The translations under genes and the position numbers were made by a program. A stretch of 64,000 nt of DNA, taken from NCBI GenBank assembly GCA_964460305.1, contig CAYWRA010000002.1:1-64000 (forward strand), in the 5' to 3' direction. The DNA is from JAPLCX01 sp964460305 (GTDB lineage: Bacteria; Auribacterota; Tritonobacteria; UBA1439). Shown in pieces: positions 50,084 to 59,800 of this stretch. Every line of letters begins with the position of its first letter. Position 1 is the first letter of the stretch. The notes beneath the pieces are model-generated. The model ran no database searches. It saw nothing but the letters and a program-made list of their open reading frames with translations, and was not told the origin of the DNA.

Positions 50084-50222
50084 AACGCACTACTTCGGTG
50101 AGCACATAGCGTTTGCAGTCGTCGAATTTTTGACGCACCGAGCTGCATCCGCTGACGGCAAGGAGGGATTGGATGAGGATCAAGATGAGCAGCAACGTCG
50201 GAACAGTTCTTCTCGTTTTCAC
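50079..50222 (-). CDS. Small lipoprotein
   Basis: 47 residues from a GTG at 50222 with AGAGG 8 bp upstream. Basic N-terminus, hydrophobic LLLILILIQSLLAVSGC and lipobox Cys, then a short soluble tail. It is the length of an entericidin-type peptide. Function unknown. The tail partly reads into a region close to the R5 repeat but the lipobox is convincing. Confidence 0.55.
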   Translation of the reverse strand: MKTRRTVPTLLLILILIQSLLAVSGCSSVRQKFDDCKRYVLTEVVRW

Positions 50223-50523
50223 GTTTTTAGCCTCTTGCCGAGAGTAGCAAAGGAGTTCCCTCAAGACAATCCCGAAATGGCGGACGAATTTACCAGGAGT
50301 CGCGGAGAAGATTTTTTGCCGCGGATGGACGCTGATTATAGCTTACTGCTTACCACTGCTCTTGTTGGGATTTTGGATTTGGGGGTTGCCTGCCCGCCCC
50401 AAAGGGGCCTCTTTCCCAAAGGGATCCCTTTGGGAAAGAGGCCGGTTGTCAGGCGGGGGATTTGGGATTTTCCAATAATATTGCTTGTCATACCGGGGTA
50501 GTATACAATAAATTATTGCATAT
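50223..50523. other. Intergenic with a perfect 36-nt palindrome
   Basis: Positions 50407-50442 are fully self-complementary around GGGATCCC with TTTCCCAAAG arms. AAATCCC-type phrases flank it on both sides. No gene is supported. Confidence 0.6.
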
Positions 50524-50599
50524 TAGCCTGATCTATTCATCAACTTTGATCGGCCGATAAATACTTGCTGTAGCGCAAATAGTTAATCAAAATTGTCAG
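50524..50599 (+). repeat. R1 repeat, truncated copy
   Basis: Reference orientation without hairpin, ending 10 bp before the rhodanese start, so it forms that gene's leader. Confidence 0.8.
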
Positions 50600-50609
50600 A
50601 GCCGCCCCA

Positions 50610-51182
50610 ATGCAAACAGACAACCATACGATATTCCGTATTCTAAGTGAAGCAGCCGCGGTGGTAGTCATCGGTTTCCTCGTCGGTTTCGCCAACAACG
50701 CCCTTTCCTCGCGGAGTATCCCGATCGTCGGCAACTGGAACAAGGCCTACGGTGTGCCATCGCCGGGGGGGGCCAACGACGCCACGCGCGGAAACGTGGA
50801 GATCGGCGCGGAGGAGGCTCTGCGCTTCTTTCGGGAGAACGCCCTCTTTCTCGACGCCCGGCCGGCTGAAGCATACGCGGAGCGCCACGTCCGCGGCGCA
50901 TACGCGCTCCCCGAAAACGGGGCAGCGGCCCGAATGGAAGAGGTCTTTGCGATGGCCGAGAGACACAAAAAGATCGTGGTCTATTGCCAGAGCATGGACT
51001 GCGACGAGGCCCATCTCCTAGCGGGGACGTTGCATGGAGCCGGCATCAAAGAGGTTTTTGTTTTTGCCGGGGGCTTGAAGGAATGGGAGGCGGCGGGTTA
51101 TCCCATGGAGAGTTCCGTCACGACCCCGGCGCCGCCCGATCAGCCGGCCGCGCCCTCCGAGCCGTCAAGGGGGCTGCCGTGA
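50610..51182 (+). CDS. Membrane-anchored rhodanese
   Basis: 190 residues. An N-terminal helix (about 13-32) anchors it. The rhodanese domain (about 60-165) has FLDARPAEAYAERHVRGA and the active loop with catalytic Cys in CQSMDC, plus GGLKEWEAAGYP at the end. It may transfer sulfur in the periplasm. The start ATG lies just after the R1 copy and lacks a clear ribosome site; no better start is seen. The stop overlaps the next gene (GTGA), so the two are an operon. Confidence 0.82.
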   Translation: MQTDNHTIFRILSEAAAVVVIGFLVGFANNALSSRSIPIVGNWNKAYGVPSPGGANDATRGNVEIGAEEALRFFRENALFLDARPAEAYAERHVRGAYALPENGAAARMEEVFAMAERHKKIVVYCQSMDCDEAHLLAGTLHGAGIKEVFVFAGGLKEWEAAGYPMESSVTTPAPPDQPAAPSEPSRGLP

Positions 51183-51664
51183 AACACGGAAGAATGCAAT
51201 TCATCCATCATTCGACGGTCCTGATCATGCGCCTGTTCCTCGGCGGGCTGTTCATCTACGCAAGCCTGCACAAGCTGGGCGACCCGGCGTCGTTCGGCAA
51301 GATCATCTACGGGTATAAGATACTTCCATCCTGGGCGATCAACCTCCTTGCAATTACTCTTCCGGGCGTGGAGCTTGTCTCGGGCACACTTCTTGTCCTC
51401 GGCCTCTTCAGCAGGGGGGCGTCGTTTATCATCACGCTCAGCCTCGGCGTTTTTATCTGCGCGATCAGCTACAACCTTTGGAGAGGGCTTGAGTTCGACT
51501 GCGGCTGTTTCTCCTTCGCGCATTCATCGCAGGGGGCCGCCGCCGATCTCCTGATCCGCGATCTCGTCCTCATCGCACTGAGTCTCCGGGTATTGCTCGC
51601 CAAGCGCTATCCCTGCTCGCTGGACTGGCTCTTCGGCCTCGAACGCGGGGGGGGGGCCTCGTAG
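51179..51664 (+). CDS. MauE/DoxX-family redox-associated membrane protein
   Basis: 161 residues from a GTG overlapping the rhodanese stop. Four helices, LFLGGLFIYASLHKL at the start and FDCGCF near the second half, the paired Cys that mark MauE-type proteins thought to handle disulfides. With the rhodanese it probably forms a periplasmic thiol or sulfur relay. No thiol-disulfide oxidoreductase is next to it here. Confidence 0.85.
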   Translation: MKHGRMQFIHHSTVLIMRLFLGGLFIYASLHKLGDPASFGKIIYGYKILPSWAINLLAITLPGVELVSGTLLVLGLFSRGASFIITLSLGVFICAISYNLWRGLEFDCGCFSFAHSSQGAAADLLIRDLVLIALSLRVLLAKRYPCSLDWLFGLERGGGAS

Positions 51665-52102
51665 AGAAACAGCCTAGCCTGCCATAGTCCCGGATTTTGC
51701 CTCGAAGAGATCGAGAAAAAAGGGACGGTTCTGGCCCCGCACCGACTAGTCTGGTGCGGAATGTTACAATGTTGATTAACTATTTGCGCTACAGTAAATA
51801 TTTATCGGCCGATCAAAGTTGATGAATAGATCAGGCTGGAGAGCCGACAGTTGTTTCTTGTTCCGCTTTCCCTCTCTTTTACTCTTTGTGAAAAATTATT
51901 CCTCCCCCAAAGGGCCCCTTTCGGGGCGCGGCAAACAACTTTCTCTCTGTGAATTCCTCTCCCAAGGGGGTCCCTTCTCGATATTGGGATTTCAGTTTGA
52001 TCCCCTTGCCCATCACGTTGGAATAGTGTACAGTAGAATTATGGCGGGCACATTGATGCGCCGGGATAGCGTTATTAGGCAGAGGGCGAGGATTGCATCA
52101 AG
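51665..52102. other. Intergenic with R1 and GC repeats
   Basis: Full R1 copy at 51735-51836, a TTTTACTCTTTGTGAAAAATT phrase and a GGGGCCCC-like palindrome at 51905-51930. A predicted ribosome site AGGAGG (52106-52111) for the next gene follows. Confidence 0.55.
51735..51836 (-). repeat. R1 dispersed palindromic repeat, full copy
   Basis: Inverted orientation with hairpin CCGCACC/GGTGCGG, closest to copies 949 and 27859. Confidence 0.85.
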
Positions 52103-52117
52103 GGAAGGAGGGTTATG

Positions 52118-52420
52118 ATGAAAGAGTTTTTGAAGAAGGGGTTGCTCGTGGGGCTCGGTGCGGCGGAGTTCACGCGGGAGACGCTCGCGAAAACCATTGT
52201 AGAGCTCGAGAAGAAAGGCGAGGTCAGCAAGGACGAGGCCAAGAAAATCATGGCTTCGTTCTCGAAGGTTGCCCGGAAGAGGCGCAAGGAGCTTGAGACG
52301 GGCCTGGAAAAGGCATTCGCGTCGCTCCTCGGGAAAACCCGCATCGCCACCGCCGACAGGCTCGAAGAGGTCGAGAAGCGGCTTAAGAATCTGGAGAAAA
52401 AACTCAAGACCAAGAAATAA
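52118..52420 (+). CDS. Phasin-like coiled-coil protein
   Basis: 100 residues from the ATG at 52118 (AGGAGG 6 bp upstream; ATG 52115 also possible). Short hydrophobic start KGLLVGLGAAEFTRET, then a Lys/Glu-rich coiled coil, resembling the phasin/PhaF-type regulatory proteins of polyhydroxyalkanoate granules. No PHA synthase is in the window, so its partner is unknown; it is co-directional with ubiB. Confidence 0.65.
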   Translation: MKEFLKKGLLVGLGAAEFTRETLAKTIVELEKKGEVSKDEAKKIMASFSKVARKRRKELETGLEKAFASLLGKTRIATADRLEEVEKRLKNLEKKLKTKK

Positions 52421-52510
52421 TGACAATGTCAAATGACAGATGACAAAACACAATGAGTTTTTGTCATCGGGGCATTTGTAATTCATTTGTCATTGGGTAT
52501 TTGTCATTTA
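52421..52510 (+). repeat. R5 ATTTGTC repeat
   Basis: Core GACAAAACACAATGAG and CATTTGTAATTCATTTGTC units, starting right at the phasin-like stop. Confidence 0.7.
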
Positions 52511-52520
52511 TGCAACGGTG

Positions 52521-54200
52521 ATGAGATACCTTTCCCTGATCAGACGGCGGGATGAGCTGGCCCGATTCCGGTACGCCATGGGCGTGCTCTTCCGCTACGG
52601 CTTCGGTTATCTCCTCTACGAGCTCAAGCTCGGCGAGCACCTCCCGGTCCTCAATCGTTTCATGAAGGAACGGGAGGCGATGAGGCCGCTTAGTGTGGGA
52701 GAACGCCTACGGCTGGTCTGTGAGGAGCTCGGCCCCACCTTCATCAAATTCGGCCAGTTACTCAGCACACGCATCGACATCATTCCACCCGAGGTCATCC
52801 GCGAGCTCACGAAACTCCAGGACCACGCCCCGTCGTTCCCATCGGATACAGCCCGGAAGATCGTCGAAGAGGAGCTGGGCAAGCCAGTGAATGAGCTCTT
52901 CGCTCAATTCTCCACCGAGCCGATCGCCGCGGCCTCGATCGCGCAGGTCCACCAGGCTACGCTACCCTCGGGAGAGAAGGTGGTCGTCAAGGTGCAGCGC
53001 CCCAACATCCACGCGCAGGTGGCCGTAGATCTCAACATCCTGGATGCGCTCGCTGGAGGTCTCGAACGCTACGTCCCGGAAAGCCGGGCCTTCTATCCAT
53101 CCGACCTGGTCACGTTTTTCCGCAAGTCGATTACGAGGGAGCTCGACTTCCTTTCCGAGGCGCGTAACACCGAGCGGTTCAGGCGCAACTTCGCCGATTC
53201 CCCCGATATCTGCATCCCAAAGGTCCACTGGCCGCTCACCGCAAGCCGGGTGCTTGTGATGGACGATCTGGAGGGCATACGGGTGGACGACGCGACGCGC
53301 CTAAAAGAAGCGGGGATCGACCTTAAGGAGACGGCTCTTAAAGGAGCGAAGGCGTTCTTAAAACAGGTTTTCGTCGACAGGTTTTTCCATGCCGATCCCC
53401 ATCCTGGAAATTTCAGCATTCTCCCCGACGGCCGCCTCGTCCTCATCGATTTCGGCATGGTGGGGAGGCTGGACAGCGATCTCCTCGAGGAGACGGCCAA
53501 CGTGCTGCTTGCGGTGGCGGACTGGGATTCCGCACGCGCTGCCCGGCATCTCTTGAGGATGCGTGTATCGGAAGACGAAATCGACGAGGAGTCGTTCAAA
53601 TCGGACCTCGCCTATCTCATCGAGGGATACGCGGGCCGGCCGCTGAAGGAGATCAGCCTCGGCCACGTGCTCAACGATACGATCCGCATCGCGGCCCATT
53701 ACAAGATGAGGATGCCTCACGACTGCCTGCTCCTGGGAAAAGCGATCGTCACCATCGAGGGGGTGGGCCGCCATCTCGATCCGGATTTCGACATGGTCAG
53801 CGTCGCACGCGAGTACGCCAAACAATACGTCCTATCCCAGTTCAAACCCGCCCACATCAAGGGGCGCATCGAGGACATTGCCAGCGATATGGCCTACCTG
53901 CTCAGGGATCTCCCGGGCGATCTCCAACTCATACTCAAAAAAGCGACCAAGGGCCGCCTCAAGCTGGAGTTTCAACACCGGGGGCTCGACACGTTCATCG
54001 GCGAGATGGATAAGTCAAGCAACCGGCTCTCATTCGGCCTCATTGTAGCCGCGCTCATCATCGGCTCCTCCCTCATGACCCTGAGCGACAGGGGGCCGCA
54101 TCTGCTCGGCCTCCCCCTCTTCGGAATGGCCGGGTTCCTCCTCGCGGGGCTCCTCGGCCTCTGGCTCATCTTCGGCATCGTGCGCTCCGGGCGGCTCTAA
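52521..54200 (+). CDS. ubiB: UbiB/ABC1 atypical kinase
   Basis: 559 residues from the ATG at 52521 (GTG at 52518 possible). KFGQLLSTR (the KxGQ motif), AAASIAQVHQA (the Ala-rich nucleotide loop), VVKVQRP, HADPHPGN and IDFGMVGR, all family hallmarks, then two C-terminal membrane helices. UbiB-type proteins support isoprenoid-lipid metabolism, such as quinone biosynthesis. A polyprenyl synthase is 5.8 kb away. The R5 repeat fills its leader. Confidence 0.92.
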   Translation: MRYLSLIRRRDELARFRYAMGVLFRYGFGYLLYELKLGEHLPVLNRFMKEREAMRPLSVGERLRLVCEELGPTFIKFGQLLSTRIDIIPPEVIRELTKLQDHAPSFPSDTARKIVEEELGKPVNELFAQFSTEPIAAASIAQVHQATLPSGEKVVVKVQRPNIHAQVAVDLNILDALAGGLERYVPESRAFYPSDLVTFFRKSITRELDFLSEARNTERFRRNFADSPDICIPKVHWPLTASRVLVMDDLEGIRVDDATRLKEAGIDLKETALKGAKAFLKQVFVDRFFHADPHPGNFSILPDGRLVLIDFGMVGRLDSDLLEETANVLLAVADWDSARAARHLLRMRVSEDEIDEESFKSDLAYLIEGYAGRPLKEISLGHVLNDTIRIAAHYKMRMPHDCLLLGKAIVTIEGVGRHLDPDFDMVSVAREYAKQYVLSQFKPAHIKGRIEDIASDMAYLLRDLPGDLQLILKKATKGRLKLEFQHRGLDTFIGEMDKSSNRLSFGLIVAALIIGSSLMTLSDRGPHLLGLPLFGMAGFLLAGLLGLWLIFGIVRSGRL

Positions 54201-54394
54201 CCACAGCCGAAATCTTTCAAACCACGGATTACACAAGATTAACACATGATTTATTTCGATCGAATTCTCGTGCGAATCTTGTGTATTCTCGTGGTTGCAT
54301 TTCTTTTACTCTTTGTAACGACAATGTTACCTTTGGTACTCTTTGTGAACCTGTCAGACTTGACGTTTATGCTCGTGGCAAAGGGGGTGGTCTG
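54201..54394. other. Intergenic with dispersed phrases
   Basis: Contains AACCACGGATTACACAAGATT and CTCGTGGTTGCATTTC, part of the same class of phrases seen at 27579 and 28143. No gene. Confidence 0.4.
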
Positions 54395-55297
54395 ATGCGA
54401 ACGATGGCGATAGGCGATTTATTTTTTCATGCCGCATGCGCCGCGCTCATCGCCTTCGGCATTGTCGCGTTCTCGATCGCTTCGCTCCATCCAGCATGGG
54501 GGGTGCTCGCAGTGCCGGCGCTCGCCGTGTATGCCGCGTTGGCATTGCGGCGTCCCATGAGGCGGAAAAGACTCGCACAACAGCCCATGCCCCTTCCGTG
54601 GAGGGATGTGTTGTTCAGGGAGGTGCGTTTCTACCGCGACCTCGATCTCAAGGGCCGCGAGCGCTTCGAACGGAACGCGCGCTATTTCCTCGCCGAGCAT
54701 GAGATCGAAGGAGTGGCGGGGGTGGAGATTACCGATGAGATCCGCCTGCTGATTGCCGCCGGGGCCGCGGTGCTTCTTCATGGGCAGCCGGAGTGGGAGC
54801 TGCCGCGGCGGCACACAATTCTCGTGTATCCCGGCGGATTCGACGATAAATTCAGGTGCACGAAACGCGGACCGTTCCTCGGCCGCACCTACGGGCAAGG
54901 GCCGGTCATCATTGCGCTGGACGCGCTACTCAATGGCTGGCGCGTTCCGGGCGGCGACAACGTCGCCCTGCATGAATTCGCCCATCTGCTGGACCTGCGG
55001 TGCGCCCGCGCCGATGGAGTGCCGCGGATGTTGAACCCGGCGGCCACTGGAGCATGGCTCGCGCTGATCCATCGCGAGATGATGAAGGTTGAGGCGCATC
55101 GCTCGGTGCTGCGCGCCTACGCCTCCGAGAACGAGGCCGAGTTCTTCGCGGTGGCGGTCGAGCATTTTTTCGAGCGGCCGGTCGAGCTGAAAGAACGCCA
55201 CCCCGAGCTCTACGCGGCGCTGGCGCAGTTTTTCAATCAAGACCCCGCGGCAGGGCAGCAAATGGTCAGTCTCGGTAGGGTAGCCCCCCCTCCCTAA
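54395..55297 (+). CDS. mtfA: MtfA-family zinc metallopeptidase (M90)
   Basis: 300 residues from the ATG at 54395 (AAGGGGGTGG upstream). One or two N-terminal helices anchor it. The soluble domain includes HTILVYPGGFDDKF, ALDALLNGW and the zinc motif HEFAHLLD with a later acidic helix. MtfA modulates the PTS regulator Mlc in Escherichia coli; here an EIIA-like protein exists elsewhere in the window but no Mlc. The tail reads into a GC-rich repeat (55288 onward). Confidence 0.88.
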   Translation: MRTMAIGDLFFHAACAALIAFGIVAFSIASLHPAWGVLAVPALAVYAALALRRPMRRKRLAQQPMPLPWRDVLFREVRFYRDLDLKGRERFERNARYFLAEHEIEGVAGVEITDEIRLLIAAGAAVLLHGQPEWELPRRHTILVYPGGFDDKFRCTKRGPFLGRTYGQGPVIIALDALLNGWRVPGGDNVALHEFAHLLDLRCARADGVPRMLNPAATGAWLALIHREMMKVEAHRSVLRAYASENEAEFFAVAVEHFFERPVELKERHPELYAALAQFFNQDPAAGQQMVSLGRVAPPP

Positions 55298-55345
55298 CCC
55301 TCCCCCACAAGGGGGGAGGAAAGTAACGAGGAGATAGCGATACCA

Positions 55346-56692
55346 ATGCGAAAGATCAAAATTCCAGCATGCATGCTAGTTTTTGTGATGCTTCTTGTTG
55401 AGTCTCTACAGGCCGAGTGGGTCACGGACAAGAAGGTGGATGAGACGCTCAAACGCGTGGCGGCCTTCGCTCGCTGCGAGAAGGAACTCGCGACGTCAAA
55501 ATCCGAAAGCCAGCGGCAGGCGCTCCGGGGACAGCTCGATCGGATGAAGAGAGATCTCACGCGCGAACGGATCGACTACGGGAGCTTCATCGGCATCCGC
55601 GGCCAGGCTGAGGACATCCAGGGAGACTGGTTCTTCGATGGGCAGTGGATCGCGAACAGCGTCTACTGGAGGATATTCCGCCTCTTCAACCTGCCGAGGA
55701 ACCTGCGCCGCCTAGTGGGCCGTCCCGCTCGCGCGAGCGATCTGACGGCAAATGGCGGAATCCCCGACTCGGCGTTCTTCTTCAATACCGACTTACGCGC
55801 CATCACGCCCGGCATCTTAAGGGAGCAGGACGAGGCCATACGCCCGCGCGGGAAAATCACGATCACACGCAAGAAGCAGGAGGGCCAGTCCAAGGGCTTC
55901 TATGGCATGGACAGCCGCGGCGTCGAGTACATCATTATCGTCGATCCGCCGGGGATGGAAGAGCAGGTCACGTCAGCGGAAGTGATCGGCTCCACGCTAA
56001 TGCGGATGGCAGGCTATAACGTCGCCGGGAGCGCCATCGTCACGATAGAAGGGACTGCCAATCCCGAGTTCGACGGCCGGCGCGGAGTGGCCACGAAACT
56101 CGTCAAGGGGTATAAGGGCCACTGGACTTACCGCGCGTTCGAGGACCGGCGGGAGATGCGCGCGGGCATGGTCTTCGCCGCCTGGATCCACAACACCGAC
56201 TGGCTGGACCACAACACCGGGATCAGCGTGATCGAGGTTGACGGAATCCCTCTCACCCGCTACTACGTCTTCGACTTCGGTGGATCGCTCGGTAGCTGGA
56301 ACATACGCACCAAGGAGCCGCGGGACGGCTGGGAGCATTACGTCAGCTTCCACGAGTTTTTCCTCTGGCCGATTGCGCGTCCCCTCGAACTTGCTGGGCT
56401 TGTCAGGAAACCGTACGCCGCCAGCGGCGCTCAGTACAGCGAGGCCGTGGGTTACTTCGACAGCAACTTCCGCCCTGACCGCTACAGGCCGAACTATCCT
56501 AACATGGCCTGGGCGGAGATGACGGCCGAGGACGGCCGCTGGGCCGCGGGCGTGATCGCCGGCTACAGCGAGGAGCAGATCCGGACCGCCGTGGATCTCG
56601 CCCGCTACACTCGCGCCGAGGACGCTGATTACGTATATAAGACGCTGCTCGCAAGACGGCAGAGGATACTGGATCATTATAACCCGAAATGA
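55346..56692 (+). CDS. Secreted kinase-like protein, unknown
   Basis: 448 residues, signal peptide about 1-23. In the C-terminal half an AWIHNTDWLDHN segment is followed 16 residues later by YYVFDFGGSLGSW. An Asp/Asn loop followed by DFG is reminiscent of catalytic and metal-binding motifs in atypical kinases (HipA, CotH, FAM20-like). No known family was recognised. Its N-terminal part is a helical region with Arg/Lys. The last residues abut the R5 repeat. Confidence 0.5.
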   Translation: MRKIKIPACMLVFVMLLVESLQAEWVTDKKVDETLKRVAAFARCEKELATSKSESQRQALRGQLDRMKRDLTRERIDYGSFIGIRGQAEDIQGDWFFDGQWIANSVYWRIFRLFNLPRNLRRLVGRPARASDLTANGGIPDSAFFFNTDLRAITPGILREQDEAIRPRGKITITRKKQEGQSKGFYGMDSRGVEYIIIVDPPGMEEQVTSAEVIGSTLMRMAGYNVAGSAIVTIEGTANPEFDGRRGVATKLVKGYKGHWTYRAFEDRREMRAGMVFAAWIHNTDWLDHNTGISVIEVDGIPLTRYYVFDFGGSLGSWNIRTKEPRDGWEHYVSFHEFFLWPIARPLELAGLVRKPYAASGAQYSEAVGYFDSNFRPDRYRPNYPNMAWAEMTAEDGRWAAGVIAGYSEEQIRTAVDLARYTRAEDADYVYKTLLARRQRILDHYNPK

Positions 56693-56779
56693 CAAATGAC
56701 GAAACACTATGAGGTTTTGACATTTGGTCATTTGTAATTCATTTGTCATTTGTGCTTTGTCATTTGTCATTTGTCATTC
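56690..56779 (+). repeat. R5 ATTTGTC repeat
   Basis: Same core as at 34814, 44799, 50018 and 52421, with tandem CATTTGTCATTTGTCATT at the end. It starts at the stop codon of the kinase-like gene. An ATG within it (56750) is in frame with the next gene but is not its likely start. Confidence 0.75.
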
Positions 56780-56806
56780 CTGCTGTGGTTCATTTATGGT
56801 GAAAAA

Positions 56807-59800
56807 GTGAGCCTTTCGCTGGAAAAGCTCCTCAAGGTGCGACGGGCGGAGCAGCCGCTGCTCATGCTCATGGTCGGGACCATCTGCCTCTTCCAGTTCT
56901 GCCAGATTATCAACGAGAACTTCTCGGAGACGGTGTTCCTCAAGCGCTATGGCGGCGTGCGCTACCTCCCCACCACGTTTTTTTTCAACTCCATCGTCTT
57001 CCTGGCCATCCTCACCATGCTCAACCGGGTGGTCGACCGCACCGCGCGGACCAAGCTCGTGTCGAACCTCCTGCTCGTATTCGCGGGACTGCTCATCTGC
57101 ATGAGATTCCTCATCCTCGTGCGCGCGCCCCTCACCTACCCCATCATCTACATCATGGTCAAGCAGATGAAGTACGTCTTCTTCATCGTCTTCTGGACGC
57201 TCACCACCGACGTCTATTCGACCCGCAAGGCGCGAAGAATATTCCCCATCATCGGCGGCGGCGCGGTCATGGGTACCATCGCCGGGAGCCTCCTCAACCG
57301 CCGGATCGCCGCCCTCACAGGGACCGACAATCTGGTGCTCTTTTCGAGCGCCGGCATGATCGTCTCATACGCGCTTGTGGGGCTCGGGAGGCGCCAGGTG
57401 GGCAGGCTCTCGCCCATAAGCTTCGCGCCGGCGGAAAGCGTCACGATGGCCTCGCTCGGAAAATTCCTCAAGCGGGAACTCGTTCAACTCCGCGGCTCTT
57501 CGTTGCTAGGCTATCTCATGGCCCTCGCATTTCTACCCGGTATCGTCGCGCCGATGTTCGACTATATATTCGATTATCTCGCCAACGAGACTTACGGGTC
57601 CGAGGCGTCGCTGCTCGGCTTCTTCGGTGTCTTCAAGGGATCGTTCAACATACTCATCCTCGCTTGTCAGGTCGTCCTGGTGGGCGGCGTGTTCCGCCGA
57701 TTCGGGATCGTCAACGTGCTCTTTTCGTATCCCATCGGATATCTGTTCGCGTTCGGCGGGCTCTATTTCGGTTTCCGGATGCCGTCTGCGGTCATCGGGA
57801 GGTCGGCCCTCGAGGTGATCGACGCCGCCTTCTACAAACCGGGCTCGCAGATGCTCTACAGCATTATCCCCGTGGAACTCCGCGGCCGGGTGAGCGCCCT
57901 CGTCCAGGGGGCTGTCCGCAGGTTGGGAGAGCTCGCGGGGAGCGGGCTGCTGGTGGTGCTGAAGGCGTTCGTTTCGCCGCTGAACCTCAACCTGGTCGGC
58001 CCGTTCTTCGCCATTATATGGGCTTTCTGCGACTACCGGTTGAAGCGCTCCTACTCCACGATCCTCTACCGGAGCCTGAGCGAAAAACACGTGAACTTTG
58101 CGGAGCTCGAGGGCCACGACCTCCGCTCTCTCATGACGGCCCGGACGGCCGACGTTCTCGCGAAAAACCTCGCAAGCCGGAAGGCGGCGACCGCGCTCAT
58201 GGCGGCGAGGTTGCTCAGCCAATCGGGGATCAGCGGCTGGCCCGAGATGGTGTGCGCAGAGTCGGCCCGCAGGGAGCCGGCCCTACAGATCGAAATGCTT
58301 AGAATTGTGGGGACGGGTCCGCCAGCCGAGGTGGTGCCGGCGTTGCTAGGGGTGTGCGACAGGATCCATGAGTCTGCGCGCGTGGAACTCGCGATGCTCG
58401 TGAGGCGCATGGCGCCCGAGAAGGGAGTCGAGCTGTTTAGGAAGGGCTTGAAGAGCGGTGACCGCCGCCTCGTCGCCGAGTCCGTGCTCGGCCTCATGGC
58501 GGCGGGGGAACGGATCGATGCGGGATGGGTTCATGAGAAGCTCGATTCGGAACAGCCGGAGGAAGTGTGCTGCGCCCTCTATCTCCTGGGAGGGATCGGA
58601 GACCGTTCCGGGCTCGATCGGGTACGCGCCTTCGCGCGCGCGGTCGACCCTGCCGTGAGAGCGGAGTGCGCCCTGGCCCTCGGTAAGCTGGGGCTCAACG
58701 CCTCTTCGGACCATTGGCCCGCCCTCCTCGCCGACGGCGACACACGAGTCCGGCTCAAAGCGGTCGAGGGGCTGTCCGCGCTCCGCGCTCCCCAGGCGGT
58801 CTCCCTCGCGATCCCGCTCCTCGGCGACGAGGACAGGGCTGTGCGTGAGGCGGCGCGCGCGCTCATCGACAGCCAGGGAGAAACCGCAATCCCAGTCCTT
58901 ACACACGCGCTCCCGGAGGCCGGGTTTTTCGCGAGGAGGGCGCTGATCGGAATCCTCGACAACCTTGGCGTAAAAGAGCAGACCCTCCTCACGTTCATCG
59001 ATACGAAGGTTCGCGATGGGTACCAGGCAGTCGCGAGAATGCGCGCGGTGGAGGGGATGCCGCCGGGCCGCTCCCGGGATGCGCTATCGCTCCTTCTCCG
59101 GGACCGATTGAGCGAGGCAACCGACGCCATCCTCCGGTTGCTCGCCGTGCTACTGAAGGGGAGTCGGGTGCAGTTCATCCTCGATAGCTCACACGATCGC
59201 GAGGAAGCGGTGCGGGAGCAGGCGCTCGAGGCGTTGGAGAACGTGCTCACAGCCGATCTCGCCAGGAGGCTCCTGCCACTCCTCGAAGACCTCCCCCTGG
59301 AACTCAAGCTCGCCGCCGGTTCGCGATTCTATCCGCTTGACGAAATCGACCCATGCGGCATTTTTGAGGAAATGTTGGATTCCGGCAGCCGCCCCGATGC
59401 GCTATGCGGCCTCATGTGCATCGCCGAAGCGCATGAGCGGGGACAACCGCCCATCACCCCCGCTCTTGGGGACCGGGCCGCCAGGGAGACCGAGAAGAGG
59501 AATATACAAGGAGATACGTCCGTGGAAAACCTAATGGAAAAAGTGCTAACCTTAAAAGGCGTCCCCATCTTCTCTAATCTGCGATTCAAGGAACTGCTCG
59601 CGATCGCCTCGATATCGAAGGAGGAGACCTTCCATGCCGGCGACGCCATCATCAAGCAAGGGGAACGCGGTTATACAATGTATATTATCACCGCAGGGAG
59701 CGTGCGCATCGTCTCCTATGCCGGGAAGGAAGAAGTGCCGCTTGCGAAACTTGGCGCCAATGATTATTTCGGCGAAATGGCGCTCTTCGACGATTCCCCC

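Noticed and set aside
949..51836. Possibility that the many short repeats are CRISPR arrays
   Set aside because: Copies are scattered over 50 kb, not regularly spaced, palindromic and without spacers or cas genes.
56750..56806. Longer start for the carrier-HEAT-cNMP gene
   Set aside because: The added residues come from the R5 repeat and there is no ribosome site before the ATG.
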